Below are positions 17,987-27,307 of a stretch of 64,000 nucleotides of DNA, piece by piece. Made by a program: the position numbers and the translations under genes. The notes under the pieces are model-generated. The model saw only the letters and a list, made by a program, of their open reading frames with translations. It did no database searches and was not told where the DNA came from. The DNA comes from Acidimicrobium ferrooxidans (GTDB taxonomy: Bacteria > Actinomycetota > Geothermincolia > Fen-727 > Anoxymicrobiaceae). Position 1 is the stretch's first letter; the number at the start of each line of letters is the position of its first letter. The DNA lies in contig DYIU01000001.1 of the NCBI GenBank assembly GCA_020723485.1, forward strand, positions 879,779 to 943,778, read 5' to 3'.

Positions 17987-19045
17987 TTATATGGCTCGCT
18001 TGGCTACTTCTTCGTACTTCCAGTCACGGTCCGCGCCGGTGCCCATCGTACCGATGTTGTAGTAGGCCGCGGAGGTGGCGAACTGCTCGAGCTGCTTGAC
18101 GTACTCGATGGTGTTCATGCCCTCTTCGTGCGCTGCGAGCTCCATCATCTCGTAATGGTTGGCTGTGCCGTAGATGTACTCCTCGACCCAGGCTTTTGTC
18201 GACTCCGGGGTCTTCCAGTCGACCCGTATGACCCTTTCCTGGAGCCGCCGGTCGAAGTAGTAGAGCCCCGGCATGTCACCCGGCCATGCGCCGTAAGGCA
18301 CCTCGCAGACCGCGTCGACGCAGTACCACGGGATTATCACCTGAGGCGAGTTCGCGCGGATGTCGTCGGTGTCCACGATGCGCTCGCAGGTGACGACCAC
18401 CTTGCGGGCAGCGGCGGCGATGGCGGTGTCGTTCACCGACAGGCCCCAGATGCGGCTGTTTCCATACATGTCGGCGTGGTGGACGTGGAAGATAGCGACA
18501 TCGGGATACATCGCTGGTACCAGGCAGACAGGTTCGCCCGTCCAGGGGTCCTCTCCCACCTTGACGTACTGGTTGTCCTTGAGCATGTCGCTGCCGAGCA
18601 TGCTCTTCGTGGCGACGTAGTTGAGCCCCTGCTCCGCGGCGCGGAGGGACGCCGCAAGCGCGCCGTGGCTCCACTCTGCATAGACCTCGAGCGTACCCGC
18701 CTCGACCCCGCGGCGGAAAGGAGCCACCAGGCCCCTCATCTCCACACCGACGTAAGCCACGTGGCTGCCCTTGAGCCCGCCCTCCTCATGGAAGATGGTC
18801 GTCAAGCCGCCGGGCGTGTGTATGCCCACCAGGTCTTTCTTCTTCTGCCTCCCGATCTCCCAGTTCGCGGCCATGGGGCCTCTGACGTACGCGAACCCGG
18901 TCTCGATTATCGAGTCTCCGTCCTCGACGTACTCGGCTACGGCGTCCTTCAACTCCATTCGCTTGTCCACCAGGGCGCGGGTCTTCTTCAGCTTGACCTG
19001 GCGCGCCAGTTCATGGTCGAACAGGCGATCATTAGCGTGGGCCAT
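17987..19045 (-). CDS. Family I CoA-transferase, alpha subunit (GctA-like)
   Basis: 352 residues, longer than acetate/acetoacetate alpha subunits and in line with glutaconate-type GctA. Blocks: DGDSIIETGFAYVRGPMA, GIHTPGGL, AEWSHGALAASLRAAEQGL, HVHHADMYGNSRIWG and a C-terminal aromatic-rich helical end. SD GAGGAGG 8 bases before ATG. First gene of the leftward alpha-beta unit; divergent from an acyl-CoA ligase, with the promoters in the 220 bases between. Confidence 0.87.
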   Translation of the reverse strand: MAHANDRLFDHELARQVKLKKTRALVDKRMELKDAVAEYVEDGDSIIETGFAYVRGPMAANWEIGRQKKKDLVGIHTPGGLTTIFHEEGGLKGSHVAYVGVEMRGLVAPFRRGVEAGTLEVYAEWSHGALAASLRAAEQGLNYVATKSMLGSDMLKDNQYVKVGEDPWTGEPVCLVPAMYPDVAIFHVHHADMYGNSRIWGLSVNDTAIAAAARKVVVTCERIVDTDDIRANSPQVIIPWYCVDAVCEVPYGAWPGDMPGLYYFDRRLQERVIRVDWKTPESTKAWVEEYIYGTANHYEMMELAAHEEGMNTIEYVKQLEQFATSAAYYNIGTMGTGADRDWKYEEVAKRAI

Positions 19046-19263
19046 CTCGAAAGCACCTCCTCGAATGCTGGTTTCGTTTCAGGTTACGGCCGATTTTCAC
19101 GTTTCATTCCTTCCTGAAAATAAAGCAGCGGGCATAGAGACTACACCCGCTTCGTACATCCAGGTACACATTCTATATGTCCACGGTGCCTAATCTCAAG
19201 CAGGAGAACGCCGGGGCGCGCCTAAATGCTCGGGTATGTGACAGCTCGGAAAGGAGGGTCGCC

Positions 19264-21048
19264 ATGGGTGACGAGACCATAGGCGGCATGTTCCAGGCCA
19301 GGGCCGCGAGGTACGGCGACCGGACATACATGATGTCCAGGCGGGGCGGCTCTTGGAAGGAGATAACCTGGAGACAGTTCGACGAAAAGGTCCGGAGGCT
19401 CGCCCTGGCGCTGATAGCCATGAACGTCGCCCCCGGAGATCGGGTGGCCATATTCTCGGCCAACAGCCCGGAGTGGCAGATGGTCGACATGGCGGTAGTC
19501 TCCACCGGGGCTGCCGACGTACCTCTCTACGCGACAATCACGGCGAAGCAGGCTCAGTACATCCTGTCCGACTCCGGCTCGAAGGTCATGTTCGTGGGGT
19601 CGGAGGACCACCTCAGGCGTGTGCTCGAGGTAAGGGGCGACCTGCCGGGCCTCGAGAAGATCGTCACGATGGACAACACCCCCTCGGACCACCCTGACGT
19701 GATGACCTTTGACGAGATGCTGGAGCGGGGAGCGAAGAGCGATGACCCGGGCGAGTTCGACCGGCGCCTCGCGGCGGCAAAGCCGGACGATATGTGCAGC
19801 ATCGTCTACACCTCCGGAACCACCGGTGACCCGAAGGGCGCCATGCTTACGCACCACAACTTCATGTCGAACGTCTCGATAGTGTCGGCGCTCGTGAAGA
19901 TCTACGACAAGTACACCGTTCTCTCTTTCCTGCCGCTCAGCCATGTCCTGGAGCGGATGAGCGGGTACTACGGGGGGACCTTCAACGGCTGCACTATTGC
20001 GCATGCCGGGTCCATGGAGACGCTGGTCGACGACATAGGCGAGATAAAGCCCCACTGGATGGTGAGCGTGCCCAGGCTCTACGAGAAGGTAAACGCCGGG
20101 GTGCTTGCCAACGTCGAAGCGGAGCCCCCGCTGAAACAGAAGATCTTCCACTGGGCGGTGGGTGTAGGCCGGCAGGTGAGCAAGCTGGAGGTCGCCCACC
20201 AGGCGGTGCCCACCTGGCTGGGGCTGAAACACAGGGTAGCGAACAAGCTGGTCTTCTCGAAGATATACGAGCGGATGGGCGGGAGGCTCATCTTCTTCGT
20301 GTCGGGCGGCGCGCCGCTGGCTAAGGAGATAGCAGAGTTCTTCCATGCCATGGGCATACTCATCCTGGAGGGTTACGGCCTGACCGAGACGTCCCCGGTC
20401 ATATCCTGCAACACGCCCGACAACGTGCGGTTCGGCTCGGTCGGCAGGGTCATCCCTCAGTGCGAGGTGAAGATAGCCCAGGACGGCGAGATACTCGTGA
20501 AGGGCCCGAACGTGATGCTGGGGTACTGGAACAAGCCCGCGGAGACCGCCGAGGTCATGGAGGAGGGCTGGTTCCACACCGGGGACATCGGGAGGTTCGA
20601 CGAAGACGGCTACCTCTACATAACCGACCGCAAGAAGGACCTCATCGTGACGGCCGGTGGGAAGAACGTGGCGCCCCAGAACATCGAGAACGCCTTGAAG
20701 ACCAGCAGGTACATCGAGCAGGCTGCGGTGATAGGCGACAAACGGCAGTTCATCAGCGCGCTCATCGTCCCTGCCTTCACCGAGCTCGAGACTTGGGCCA
20801 CGAAGCAGGGGATACCCACGTCCGACCGAGCGGCCCTGATCTCGGACGAGAGGGTCCGCAGGCTGTTCGAGTCGGAACTGGCGGAAGCGCAGAAGGATTT
20901 CGCCCGCTTCGAGACCGTCCACAAGTTCACGCTCCTCCCGGAGGAGATGACCGAGGCGGCCGGTCTAATCACGCCGACCCTCAAGCTCAAGAGGAAGCAG
21001 GTCAGCGACGCTTTCGCGGACCAGATAGAGCACATGTACCAGGATTGA
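19264..21048 (+). CDS. fadD: Long-chain fatty acid--CoA ligase (AMP-forming)
   Basis: 594 residues, the FadD15-like long form. The P-loop is CSIVYTSGTTGDPKG, the A5 block GYGLTETSPVISCN, A7 WFHTGDIGRFDEDGYL, A8 ITDRKKDLIVTAGGKNVAP. It activates a fatty acid with ATP and CoA for beta-oxidation or lipid synthesis. The frame extends upstream to 19177, but AAGGAGGG before the ATG at 19264 decides the start. Divergent from the CoA-transferase genes. A 30-bp-arm palindrome begins 12 bases after the stop. Confidence 0.93.
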   Translation: MGDETIGGMFQARAARYGDRTYMMSRRGGSWKEITWRQFDEKVRRLALALIAMNVAPGDRVAIFSANSPEWQMVDMAVVSTGAADVPLYATITAKQAQYILSDSGSKVMFVGSEDHLRRVLEVRGDLPGLEKIVTMDNTPSDHPDVMTFDEMLERGAKSDDPGEFDRRLAAAKPDDMCSIVYTSGTTGDPKGAMLTHHNFMSNVSIVSALVKIYDKYTVLSFLPLSHVLERMSGYYGGTFNGCTIAHAGSMETLVDDIGEIKPHWMVSVPRLYEKVNAGVLANVEAEPPLKQKIFHWAVGVGRQVSKLEVAHQAVPTWLGLKHRVANKLVFSKIYERMGGRLIFFVSGGAPLAKEIAEFFHAMGILILEGYGLTETSPVISCNTPDNVRFGSVGRVIPQCEVKIAQDGEILVKGPNVMLGYWNKPAETAEVMEEGWFHTGDIGRFDEDGYLYITDRKKDLIVTAGGKNVAPQNIENALKTSRYIEQAAVIGDKRQFISALIVPAFTELETWATKQGIPTSDRAALISDERVRRLFESELAEAQKDFARFETVHKFTLLPEEMTEAAGLITPTLKLKRKQVSDAFADQIEHMYQD

Positions 21049-21059
21049 CTCAAGACCGC

Positions 21060-21148
21060 AACAAGGGGGTCAGGTCACTTTGTTGCATTTTGGGCCACTG
21101 TCCAGGAGGTCCCCCAGGAATGCAACAAAGTGACCTGACCCCCTTGTT
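21060..21148. repeat. GGGGTCAG-family palindrome, 30-bp perfect arms (copy 4)
   Basis: Bases 21060-21089 are the exact reverse complement of 21119-21148, with a 29-base loop. Each arm holds GGGGTCAGGTCAC and TTTGTTGCATT. It lies immediately after the acyl-CoA ligase stop. Confidence 0.95.
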
Positions 21149-21271
21149 GCATCTGAGCCCCGGTTCACTACTTTGGGGGTCTGGCACTCGGGGGCATCGT
21201 GGTAGTATTACTCAAGCCCGACGGGCCGGGAGGCCCGGCTCGAGAGCGCGACCACAAGGAGGACGTTTCAG

Positions 21272-22867
21272 ATGCGAACCGCTGGTCCTGCGAGGCGCGG
21301 AGCACGGCTGCTGGCCGCATCGGCGCTGGGAATGGCCCTGTTGCTCGCCGTCGCGCTGCCCGCGACGGCCCAGCCCATCGGGCCGCACATAGACAACCTT
21401 CTGCCGACGCAGGGATTCGTCGGGACGCCGGTTGCCATACTCGGCAGCAACTTCGGCCTTCCAGTTCCCGGGAGCCATATCTACTTCAACGGGACGGAGG
21501 CTACTCCCATCACCTGGCAGGACGGAGTCATCACCGCGCAGGTACCGGACGGCGCGACGACCGGCCCGGTCACGGTCGTGACGCCGGTAGGGCTGAGCAA
21601 CGGGGTTGACTTCACCGTGAACGAGGCGCCCGCGCCGGCCCAGATCTGGTACCTCGCAGAGGGCACGACCGCCTGGGGATTCGAGACGTTCATCGTGATG
21701 GAAAACACCACCAGCGTGGACGCTACCGTGACCATGTTCTACGACACAACCCAGTACGGCAGGCTTCCGAGGCCACAGCCGGTCAACGTGCCCCCGGACT
21801 CACGGGTGACCATCAACGTCAATGACGACCTCGGGCTGCCGCTTGATTTTGCCACCGAGCTGAGGTCTTCACAGCTCATAGCCTGCGAGCGGGCCATGTA
21901 CTGGGGAGACCGGAGAGAGGGCACGGAGTCCGTCGGGGTGACAGGGGCTTCGCAGACCTGGTACCTGGCCGAAGGCTGCACCACCTGGCCATACGAGACA
22001 TGGATCTGCATCCAGAACCCGAGCATCACTGCCACCGCCAACATAGACATCACGTACATGACCTCGAACGGCGTGATCGAGAAAGAGACGTTCGGGGTCG
22101 GGGCGGGGCAGCGACTGAGCATCGACGTCTCCAAGGATGTCGGGCAGTGCGACGTCTCAACCAGGGTCGTGAGCGACCAGAACGTCATATGCGAGCGCTC
22201 GATGTACTGGAACGAGCGCCGCGGCGGCCACGACTCGATCGGGGTCACCGAGCCCGCCCAGGAATGGTACCTCGCGGAGGGCTCGACGGCATGGGGTTTC
22301 GATACCTGGCTTACGCTCCAGAACCCGAACGACTCATCCGCCAACGTCGATGTGACGTTCATGACGCCTGAGGGCCCGGTGGAGCTCCCCACGTTCACCG
22401 CCCCCGCCAACTCGAGGCAGACCGTCAACGTGAACGAGAAGGTCCCGGACACGGACACCTCGATTCAGGTCACAGCCGACCTGCCCGTTATCGCGGAGCG
22501 CGCCATGTACTGGGACAACGGGACCGGACGGGCGGGGCACGAGACGGTCGGGATGGACGCCCCCGCAAACACCGTGTATCTCGCTGAGGGGACCACGGCA
22601 TGGGGTTTTGACACATACGTCTGCATCCAGAACCCGAACGGAGCACCCGCCGTGGTGGACGTGACCTACCTCACGAACGAGGGGCCGGTTCCAGGGGCCC
22701 AGCGGACAGTCGAGCCTCACAGCCGCTTCACTATCAACGTGGCCGATGAGCTGCCGAACACCGATACCGCGATCAAGCTCGATTCCGACCGGCCGATAAT
22801 GGCCGAGCGCGCGATGTACTGGAACTCGATGGGCGCCGGGCACTGCTCCATAGGTTGGGTCCCTTAG
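21272..22867 (+). CDS. Secreted protein: IPT domain plus four C-terminal repeats
   Basis: 531 residues; AAGGAGG before the ATG. Twin-basic N-terminus and a hydrophobic stretch with cleavage near ATA-QP (~residue 32). One IPT/TIG domain (residues ~35-115, IDNLLPTQGFVGTP to SNGVDFTV) is followed by four repeats opening at 21647, 21959, 22265 and about 22573. This is the minimal form: no catalytic domain, just IPT and the four-repeat tail. It could be a structural surface protein built from the same module the proteases use; that is inference. Confidence 0.88.
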   Translation: MRTAGPARRGARLLAASALGMALLLAVALPATAQPIGPHIDNLLPTQGFVGTPVAILGSNFGLPVPGSHIYFNGTEATPITWQDGVITAQVPDGATTGPVTVVTPVGLSNGVDFTVNEAPAPAQIWYLAEGTTAWGFETFIVMENTTSVDATVTMFYDTTQYGRLPRPQPVNVPPDSRVTINVNDDLGLPLDFATELRSSQLIACERAMYWGDRREGTESVGVTGASQTWYLAEGCTTWPYETWICIQNPSITATANIDITYMTSNGVIEKETFGVGAGQRLSIDVSKDVGQCDVSTRVVSDQNVICERSMYWNERRGGHDSIGVTEPAQEWYLAEGSTAWGFDTWLTLQNPNDSSANVDVTFMTPEGPVELPTFTAPANSRQTVNVNEKVPDTDTSIQVTADLPVIAERAMYWDNGTGRAGHETVGMDAPANTVYLAEGTTAWGFDTYVCIQNPNGAPAVVDVTYLTNEGPVPGAQRTVEPHSRFTINVADELPNTDTAIKLDSDRPIMAERAMYWNSMGAGHCSIGWVP

Positions 22868-22874
22868 CTTAATA

Positions 22875-22947
22875 CCGGGGTCAGGCCTCGGTTTGAGTTG
22901 AGCGATCGCATATTCAGGATTCGGCTTAAACCCAGGCCTGACCCCGG
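22875..22947. repeat. GGGGTCAG-family palindrome (copy 5)
   Basis: CCGGGGTCAGGCCT (22875-22888) and its perfect complement (22934-22947) form 14-bp arms, extended inward by imperfect pairing of TTTGAG with TTAAAC. It begins 7 bases after the stop of the IPT/repeat protein. It shares the GGGGTCAGGCC head with copy 2. Confidence 0.9.
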
Positions 22948-23029
22948 CATCTACAGGAAAACGGCGCGGACCCCGAAATAGTAGGTAGACCGGACGCGTT
23001 ATCCCAGGGAAGAACCAGGGGTGGTTGCA

Positions 23030-23929
23030 ATGATTCTCGAGATCGTCGGTCGGGTAGCCGGAACGCTCATCGGGACCGGGAAGCTCCTCTCAGGCGCGGT
23101 GGCCGCGCTTTCACCTCGCGCGGTCGCGGAGGCCATCAACAGCAACCCGGAGTTCCTTTCCGAGATGATGGTCGAGGTGGACCCGTCCGTGGTGATCGGG
23201 GCGCTCGACGGAGACCCCAGAGTGCTCATCGATTACCTCTCGGAGATGGACCCGCGGCCGATAGCAGAGGCCATCAACATGTGCCCGGAGTTCCTGGTGG
23301 GGACCATCGAGGCGCTCTCGCCGGAGGTCCTGGCCGAGGTCGTCTATGACACCCCGGGGTTCGTGGTGGGCCTGATGCGCTCGCTCGACCCGGCGGTCGT
23401 CGCCCGGGTGGTGAACGAGAACCCTGATTTCATCGCGGACCTCACCTCCAAAATATCCCCGGACGTGATAGCGCAGGTCACTAACCGCAACGCCGCCTGG
23501 GTGGCCCGCCTCCTGGGGAAGATCGACCCTGCGGTCATCGCCGGCGGGGTCAACAGCAACGGCTCCTGGCTCTCGGAGGTGACCAGGCGGCTCGATCCCG
23601 GAGTGCTGGCCGGGACAGTGAACGCGATAGGGGAGTGGAGCAAGGAGCTCATACGGCAGATCGACCCGGCCGTAATCGCCGGCGCCTTTGACGAGTTCGC
23701 AGTGCTGATCGAAGGGGTCATCGACAACCTGAGCCCCGAGGCGGTCATCTCGGTGGTGAACCGCCTTGCGCGCAACCCGCTTATGCAGCAGGTCGCCCTG
23801 GACATGGCCTACGAGATCCCCATGCGGAACAAGTTCCTTCCCGGCCAGGTCCAGCTCATGGGAGCGAGCAGGATGGACCCGAACCGCAGGCCGCGTTCGG
23901 CGAACACGCGCATCGTACCGGGGACCTGA
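23030..23929 (+). CDS. Protein of about ten tandem 23-residue helical repeats, unknown function
   Basis: 299 residues from the ATG at 23030 (a GTG at 23021 is the alternative). After a short hydrophobic N-terminus, nearly the whole protein is a repeat of period 23: [DS]P-x-V-[IV]-A-x-x-[VI]-N-x-N-P-x-[FW]-[LVI], then a helical end with L/I. I count ten copies from residue ~25 to ~260, e.g. DPAVVARVVNENPDF and SPDVIAQVTNRNAAW. Two short helices per unit are expected, giving an alpha-solenoid. It ends in a basic tail with KFLPGQVQLMGASRMDPNRR. No known family recognised. The next gene, 24 bases on, is an acyltransferase, so a lipid or membrane link is possible. Confidence 0.8.
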   Translation: MILEIVGRVAGTLIGTGKLLSGAVAALSPRAVAEAINSNPEFLSEMMVEVDPSVVIGALDGDPRVLIDYLSEMDPRPIAEAINMCPEFLVGTIEALSPEVLAEVVYDTPGFVVGLMRSLDPAVVARVVNENPDFIADLTSKISPDVIAQVTNRNAAWVARLLGKIDPAVIAGGVNSNGSWLSEVTRRLDPGVLAGTVNAIGEWSKELIRQIDPAVIAGAFDEFAVLIEGVIDNLSPEAVISVVNRLARNPLMQQVALDMAYEIPMRNKFLPGQVQLMGASRMDPNRRPRSANTRIVPGT

Positions 23930-23953
23930 CAGCCGGGACCGGGGGAGCATGCC

Positions 23954-24718
23954 TTGAACGTCTACCAGTGCCTCATGTATGAGACGACCCGGATGATGAT
24001 AGGGCCGGCTGTGAAAGTGCTGCTTCGCATGAAATGCGAGGGAGCCGGGAACGTTCCCGCCGAGGGGGGCGCCCTCATAGTCGGCAACCACAGGAACCCC
24101 GTGCTCGATCCCATGTCCATAGCGCGGAACGTCGACAGGCCTATCAATTTCGTGGCCGCCTCGGTCGCGTTCAAGCTGCCGGTGGTGAGCCAGCTCTTCC
24201 GCGGGCTGGGGGCCATGCCGATGGATGTCTTCGGCGGCAAGCAGAGCGGCGAGGACATGAACCAGGCTGTGGAGATGCTCAAGGAGGGGGAGCTCGTCGG
24301 GGTATTCCCTGAGGGCGTTCACACTATCGCCCACCTGAACTCGGTTTCCAAGATACGGAATTTCCGTACAGGTTTCGCGCGTATCGCCCTGCGGGCCCGC
24401 GTGCCCCTGATTCCCGCTGCGGTGGTAGGGATGGGGGAACGCAACCTGCCAGCGATCCCGCCCGCGCTGGTCAAGCCTTTCTTCGACCACCCCGAGTTTC
24501 AGAACGGCGTCAGGTGGACCTACTACAAGAGGGTGCACGTCAGGATCGGCAGGCCGATCGACCTCGGCCCCTACTACGACGAGGAGATATCAAAGGCGTT
24601 GATCGACGAGATAAGCGGCAAGATGAGGCGGATAATCATAAAGCTGTACGACGGCGAGGACCTCGACCGCTTTCTCACCGGTGAGACCCCCTTCGACATC
24701 TACTACGACCGCGTTTAG
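23954..24718 (+). CDS. PlsC-like lysophospholipid acyltransferase with spaced H-D motif
   Basis: 254 residues, TTG start with GGGGGAG upstream. The PlsC/LPLAT fold is seen from the VGNHRNPVLDP motif, the FPEGVHT glycerol-phosphate binding motif and the later LIPAAVVGMGERNLP. The catalytic pair, normally H-x4-D, reads H-R-N-P-V-L-D here, so five residues lie between His and Asp. The family would acylate a lysophospholipid or related alcohol from acyl-ACP or acyl-CoA. Likely co-transcribed with the 23-residue-repeat gene upstream. A convergent HTH gene overlaps its stop. Confidence 0.83.
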   Translation: MNVYQCLMYETTRMMIGPAVKVLLRMKCEGAGNVPAEGGALIVGNHRNPVLDPMSIARNVDRPINFVAASVAFKLPVVSQLFRGLGAMPMDVFGGKQSGEDMNQAVEMLKEGELVGVFPEGVHTIAHLNSVSKIRNFRTGFARIALRARVPLIPAAVVGMGERNLPAIPPALVKPFFDHPEFQNGVRWTYYKRVHVRIGRPIDLGPYYDEEISKALIDEISGKMRRIIIKLYDGEDLDRFLTGETPFDIYYDRV

Positions 24719-24882
24719 TTGGACATGAAGCAGAGGAGCTGCAGCTCGGATATCAGGCATCGGCCGTCGATCATTATCGCGGTAAGCTTTCCGTCCATGA
24801 CGTACCGCCAGGCCTCCGCGGGGCTGATGCCCAGGGCACTCGAGGCTTCCTCTATGTTCAACAGCTTGATCGTCCGCTCCAT
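24715..24882 (-). CDS. Small MerR/excisionase-type HTH protein
   Basis: 55 residues beginning MERTIKLLNIEEAS. The LNIEEASSALGISPAEAWRYVMDGKL block is the winged-helix excisionase-type turn. A TTG seven codons upstream extends the frame, but GGGAG near the ATG favours the shorter form. It ends four bases inside the acyltransferase gene (convergent). No phage or transposon gene is nearby, so it may be a stand-alone regulator. Confidence 0.6.
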   Translation of the reverse strand: MERTIKLLNIEEASSALGISPAEAWRYVMDGKLTAIMIDGRCLISELQLLCFMSN

Positions 24883-25018
24883 CTTGCTCAACTCCCTCTT
24901 CAACCATAGACGCTTGATCCCCGTGTTTCATTACGGCATCCGCGGTTTCTATGATCGGGGCGGTCTCTGGTAATCTAGGAGGGTCGATGCAGACTGACTG
25001 CAGGGAAGGCGGGCTCAA

Positions 25019-26173
25019 TTGAGGCGCGAGGATTCCGTATACCTGGACAACGCGGCCACCACCTACCCGAAACCGGAGGCGGTCTACCTTGCCGTTGAGG
25101 GGTTCATGCGCGAGGTCGGCGGCAGCGCGGGGCGCTCGGGCCACAGGCGCGCGGTCGAGACCGGGCGCATGGTGTACTCCGCCAGGGAATCCCTGGCCCG
25201 CCTGCTGGGGGCGAGCGATCCGCTACGGATAGCTTTCGCCAGGAACGCCACCGAGGCCATAAACGTTGCCGTCTGGGGTCTGCTGAAGCGCGGCGACCAC
25301 GTGGTCACCACATCGATGGAGCACAACTCGGTGATGCGGCCCCTGCATGCCGCCGCGTCGCGTGGGATAAGCCACACGGTGGTGACCTGCGGCCGTGACG
25401 GAAGCCTCGACGTCGCCCTCCTCGCGGAAGAGATACGGCCCGAGACGGCACTCATCGTCGTGAACCACGCATCGAACGTCACGGGAACGATACTGCCCGT
25501 TGCCGACGTTGCGCAGGTCGCGCGGGAGAGGTGCGTTCCCCTCCTGGTGGACGCCGCCCAGACCGCCGGCCGCCTGCCGATTTCGGTGGAGTTGGACGGC
25601 ATAGACATGCTGGCCTTCACGGGCCACAAGGAGCTGTTCGGCCTCCAGGGCACAGGCGGGCTCTACGTCAGGGAGGGCCTGGACGTGGCGCCCATCTGCT
25701 TCGGGGGGACGGGCAGTTCGTCGAGCTCCCTGGAGCAGCCCGGAGACATGCCGGACAGGCTCGAGAGCGGCACCCTGAACGCGCACGGCATCGCGGGGCT
25801 GGGTGCGGGGGTCGAGTTCGTACTGTCGGAGGGCGTCGACAGGATACGCGCGCACGAGGTCGAGCTGACCCGGCGCCTGCTGGAAGGCCTCAATCGCCTC
25901 GGAGGCGCAAGGACATACGGGCCCTCGGCGCTCGAGCAGCGCATCGGCGTGGTCCCGGTGACGTTCGACAGGATGTGGCCGCCGGATGCCGCGGAAGCCC
26001 TCGATTCACGGTACGGCATCGCCACCCGCCCCGGCATGCACTGCTCGCCGCTCGCCCACCGCACCATCGGCACCGCCGAGACAGGCGTGCTGCGGGTGAG
26101 CTTCAGCTACCTCAACACGGCCGCCGAGGTGGATTACCTCCTGGAGTCCCTGAGCGAGCTCATCGCCGGATAG
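25019..26173 (+). CDS. Cysteine desulfurase family aminotransferase class V
   Basis: 384 residues, TTG start with GGAAGG upstream. The fold-type I PLP enzyme is clear: DNAATTYPKPEAV at the N-terminus, MEHNSVMRPL, DAAQTAGRLP, the PLP-lysine in FTGHKELFG, and the catalytic Cys in RPGMHCSPLAH. It matches the EF2568-like subfamily of cysteine desulfurases, which release sulfur or selenium from Cys/Sec. No Isc or Suf scaffold lies next to it, and the actual sulfur acceptor is unknown. Confidence 0.9.
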   Translation: MRREDSVYLDNAATTYPKPEAVYLAVEGFMREVGGSAGRSGHRRAVETGRMVYSARESLARLLGASDPLRIAFARNATEAINVAVWGLLKRGDHVVTTSMEHNSVMRPLHAAASRGISHTVVTCGRDGSLDVALLAEEIRPETALIVVNHASNVTGTILPVADVAQVARERCVPLLVDAAQTAGRLPISVELDGIDMLAFTGHKELFGLQGTGGLYVREGLDVAPICFGGTGSSSSSLEQPGDMPDRLESGTLNAHGIAGLGAGVEFVLSEGVDRIRAHEVELTRRLLEGLNRLGGARTYGPSALEQRIGVVPVTFDRMWPPDAAEALDSRYGIATRPGMHCSPLAHRTIGTAETGVLRVSFSYLNTAAEVDYLLESLSELIAG

Positions 26174-26178
26174 AAAGA

Positions 26179-26199
26179 GCCGGGGCTTTGAGCCCCGGC
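26179..26199 (-). terminator. Hairpin terminator
   Basis: GCCGGGGCT (26179-26187) pairs with AGCCCCGGC (26191-26199), loop TTG. Read leftward it is followed by TCTTTCTA, so it most likely ends the leftward lipoprotein transcript. It also sits just after the stop of the convergent desulfurase gene. Confidence 0.65.
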
Positions 26200-26225
26200 C
26201 CGGAATCGCGCTTCGGTCAGCCTGC

Positions 26226-27071
26226 CTAGATCCCCAGTCCCGGGATGCTCGGTATCCCGCCGGCGGCGGCGGATGGTATCTCCTGGGCGTTCTGAGCCTC
26301 GGGCGGTAGTGAGACGGTCACGGGCTCGTTATAGCCGGAGAAAGTCATAGCCATGTCGACGCTCATGTCGCCGAGCAGGGGAGCGTCCTTCAAGGACATC
26401 TTCACCGACGTAGCGCTCGGGAGGTAGGTGGTCTTGTCGATCTTCATCACTATGTTCATCTCGAGGCCCGCAAGCATCTGCTTGGCGAGCTCTATCATGT
26501 CCTGCGCGTTCTGTGCCTCCTCGCTCTCGGGAGCCGACGACGTGGCCGTGGCGCCCTCGAGCGCCTCCTCGATGAACTTGGAGCCGACGTCGAAAGATAT
26601 GACGTAGTTGTTCCCCTCGTCGGGTAGCTTCTCGAGGTTCTCGGCGTACTTGCTCATGTCTGCGAGCTGGCCGGGCGTCATCATCCCGCTTCCGAGCTCG
26701 GCGGCGCTGTCGACCTTCTGCTTCACCCAGCCCGTAGTCGCGCTGTAGGAGTAAGCGTAGCCGTCCATGACGTAGGCTTCCGTCTTCTCGCCCTTGTCAT
26801 CCGTCGCGACGATCTTCGCCTCGACCTCGGTCTCGCTGATGATATTGCCCTCCATGTCGAAGGTCATCCTGGATTCCTTGACCTCGGAGTCCGGGGTCAG
26901 GACGTCGGCGGAACCGGAGGCCTTGAGGCTCTCCACGTCCTGTGAGGCCTCCTGGCTCCTGTCCAGGATGCCCTGCGCGCTGGTCGGAGCCGCCGATTTA
27001 TTCCCGCAGCCGGCGAGGACGACGACGGCGATAAGCATCGCTGCGACAACCGCCAGAACAAGCTTCTTCAT
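26226..27071 (-). CDS. LppX/LolA-like lipoprotein
   Basis: 281 residues with a signal peptide and lipobox VLAGC (Cys ~22). The body has the alternating beta pattern of the LppX/LprG/LolA fold (MTFDMEGNIIS, AYVMDGYAYSYSATTGW, MNIVMKIDKTTYLPSA), a concave sheet used to carry lipids or glycolipids. An Ala/Ser/Glu-rich insert lies at about 175-195 and the tail is Pro/Gly-rich. GGGAGG precedes the ATG. The fold assignment comes from pattern, not from search. Confidence 0.7.
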   Translation of the reverse strand: MKKLVLAVVAAMLIAVVVLAGCGNKSAAPTSAQGILDRSQEASQDVESLKASGSADVLTPDSEVKESRMTFDMEGNIISETEVEAKIVATDDKGEKTEAYVMDGYAYSYSATTGWVKQKVDSAAELGSGMMTPGQLADMSKYAENLEKLPDEGNNYVISFDVGSKFIEEALEGATATSSAPESEEAQNAQDMIELAKQMLAGLEMNIVMKIDKTTYLPSATSVKMSLKDAPLLGDMSVDMAMTFSGYNEPVTVSLPPEAQNAQEIPSAAAGGIPSIPGLGI

Positions 27072-27307
27072 AACATACCTCCCGGGTTTTCATAGATTAT
27101 AACGGAACCGCGAGGGGTTGGGTCCTCTTCACTCCGACGACCGTCCGGTGCCCGGGGTTCCGAGCGCGGCGCCGAGGCGCAGGGCCGGCCCTCCGGTCAA
27201 GTATTGACGGGCATTCTGTCGAAGAGTAGATTGAGGTTTCCCTACGGGAGCCTGATTCGCTGGGGCAGCCTTCACCAATCATCTTTGCGGAAGCGGGAGT
27301 GAGAGCG

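Noticed and set aside
17351-19117. 588-residue open frame on the plus strand
   Set aside because: Antisense to both CoA-transferase genes, crossing the gap between them; no domain, unlike the clear GctA/GctB proteins.
19222-20922. 566-residue open frame on the minus strand
   Set aside because: Antisense of the acyl-CoA ligase; no recognisable motif.
26890-26902. GGGGTCAGG inside the lipoprotein gene
   Set aside because: No arms or hairpin around it and it is in the coding frame of a normal protein; judged chance.
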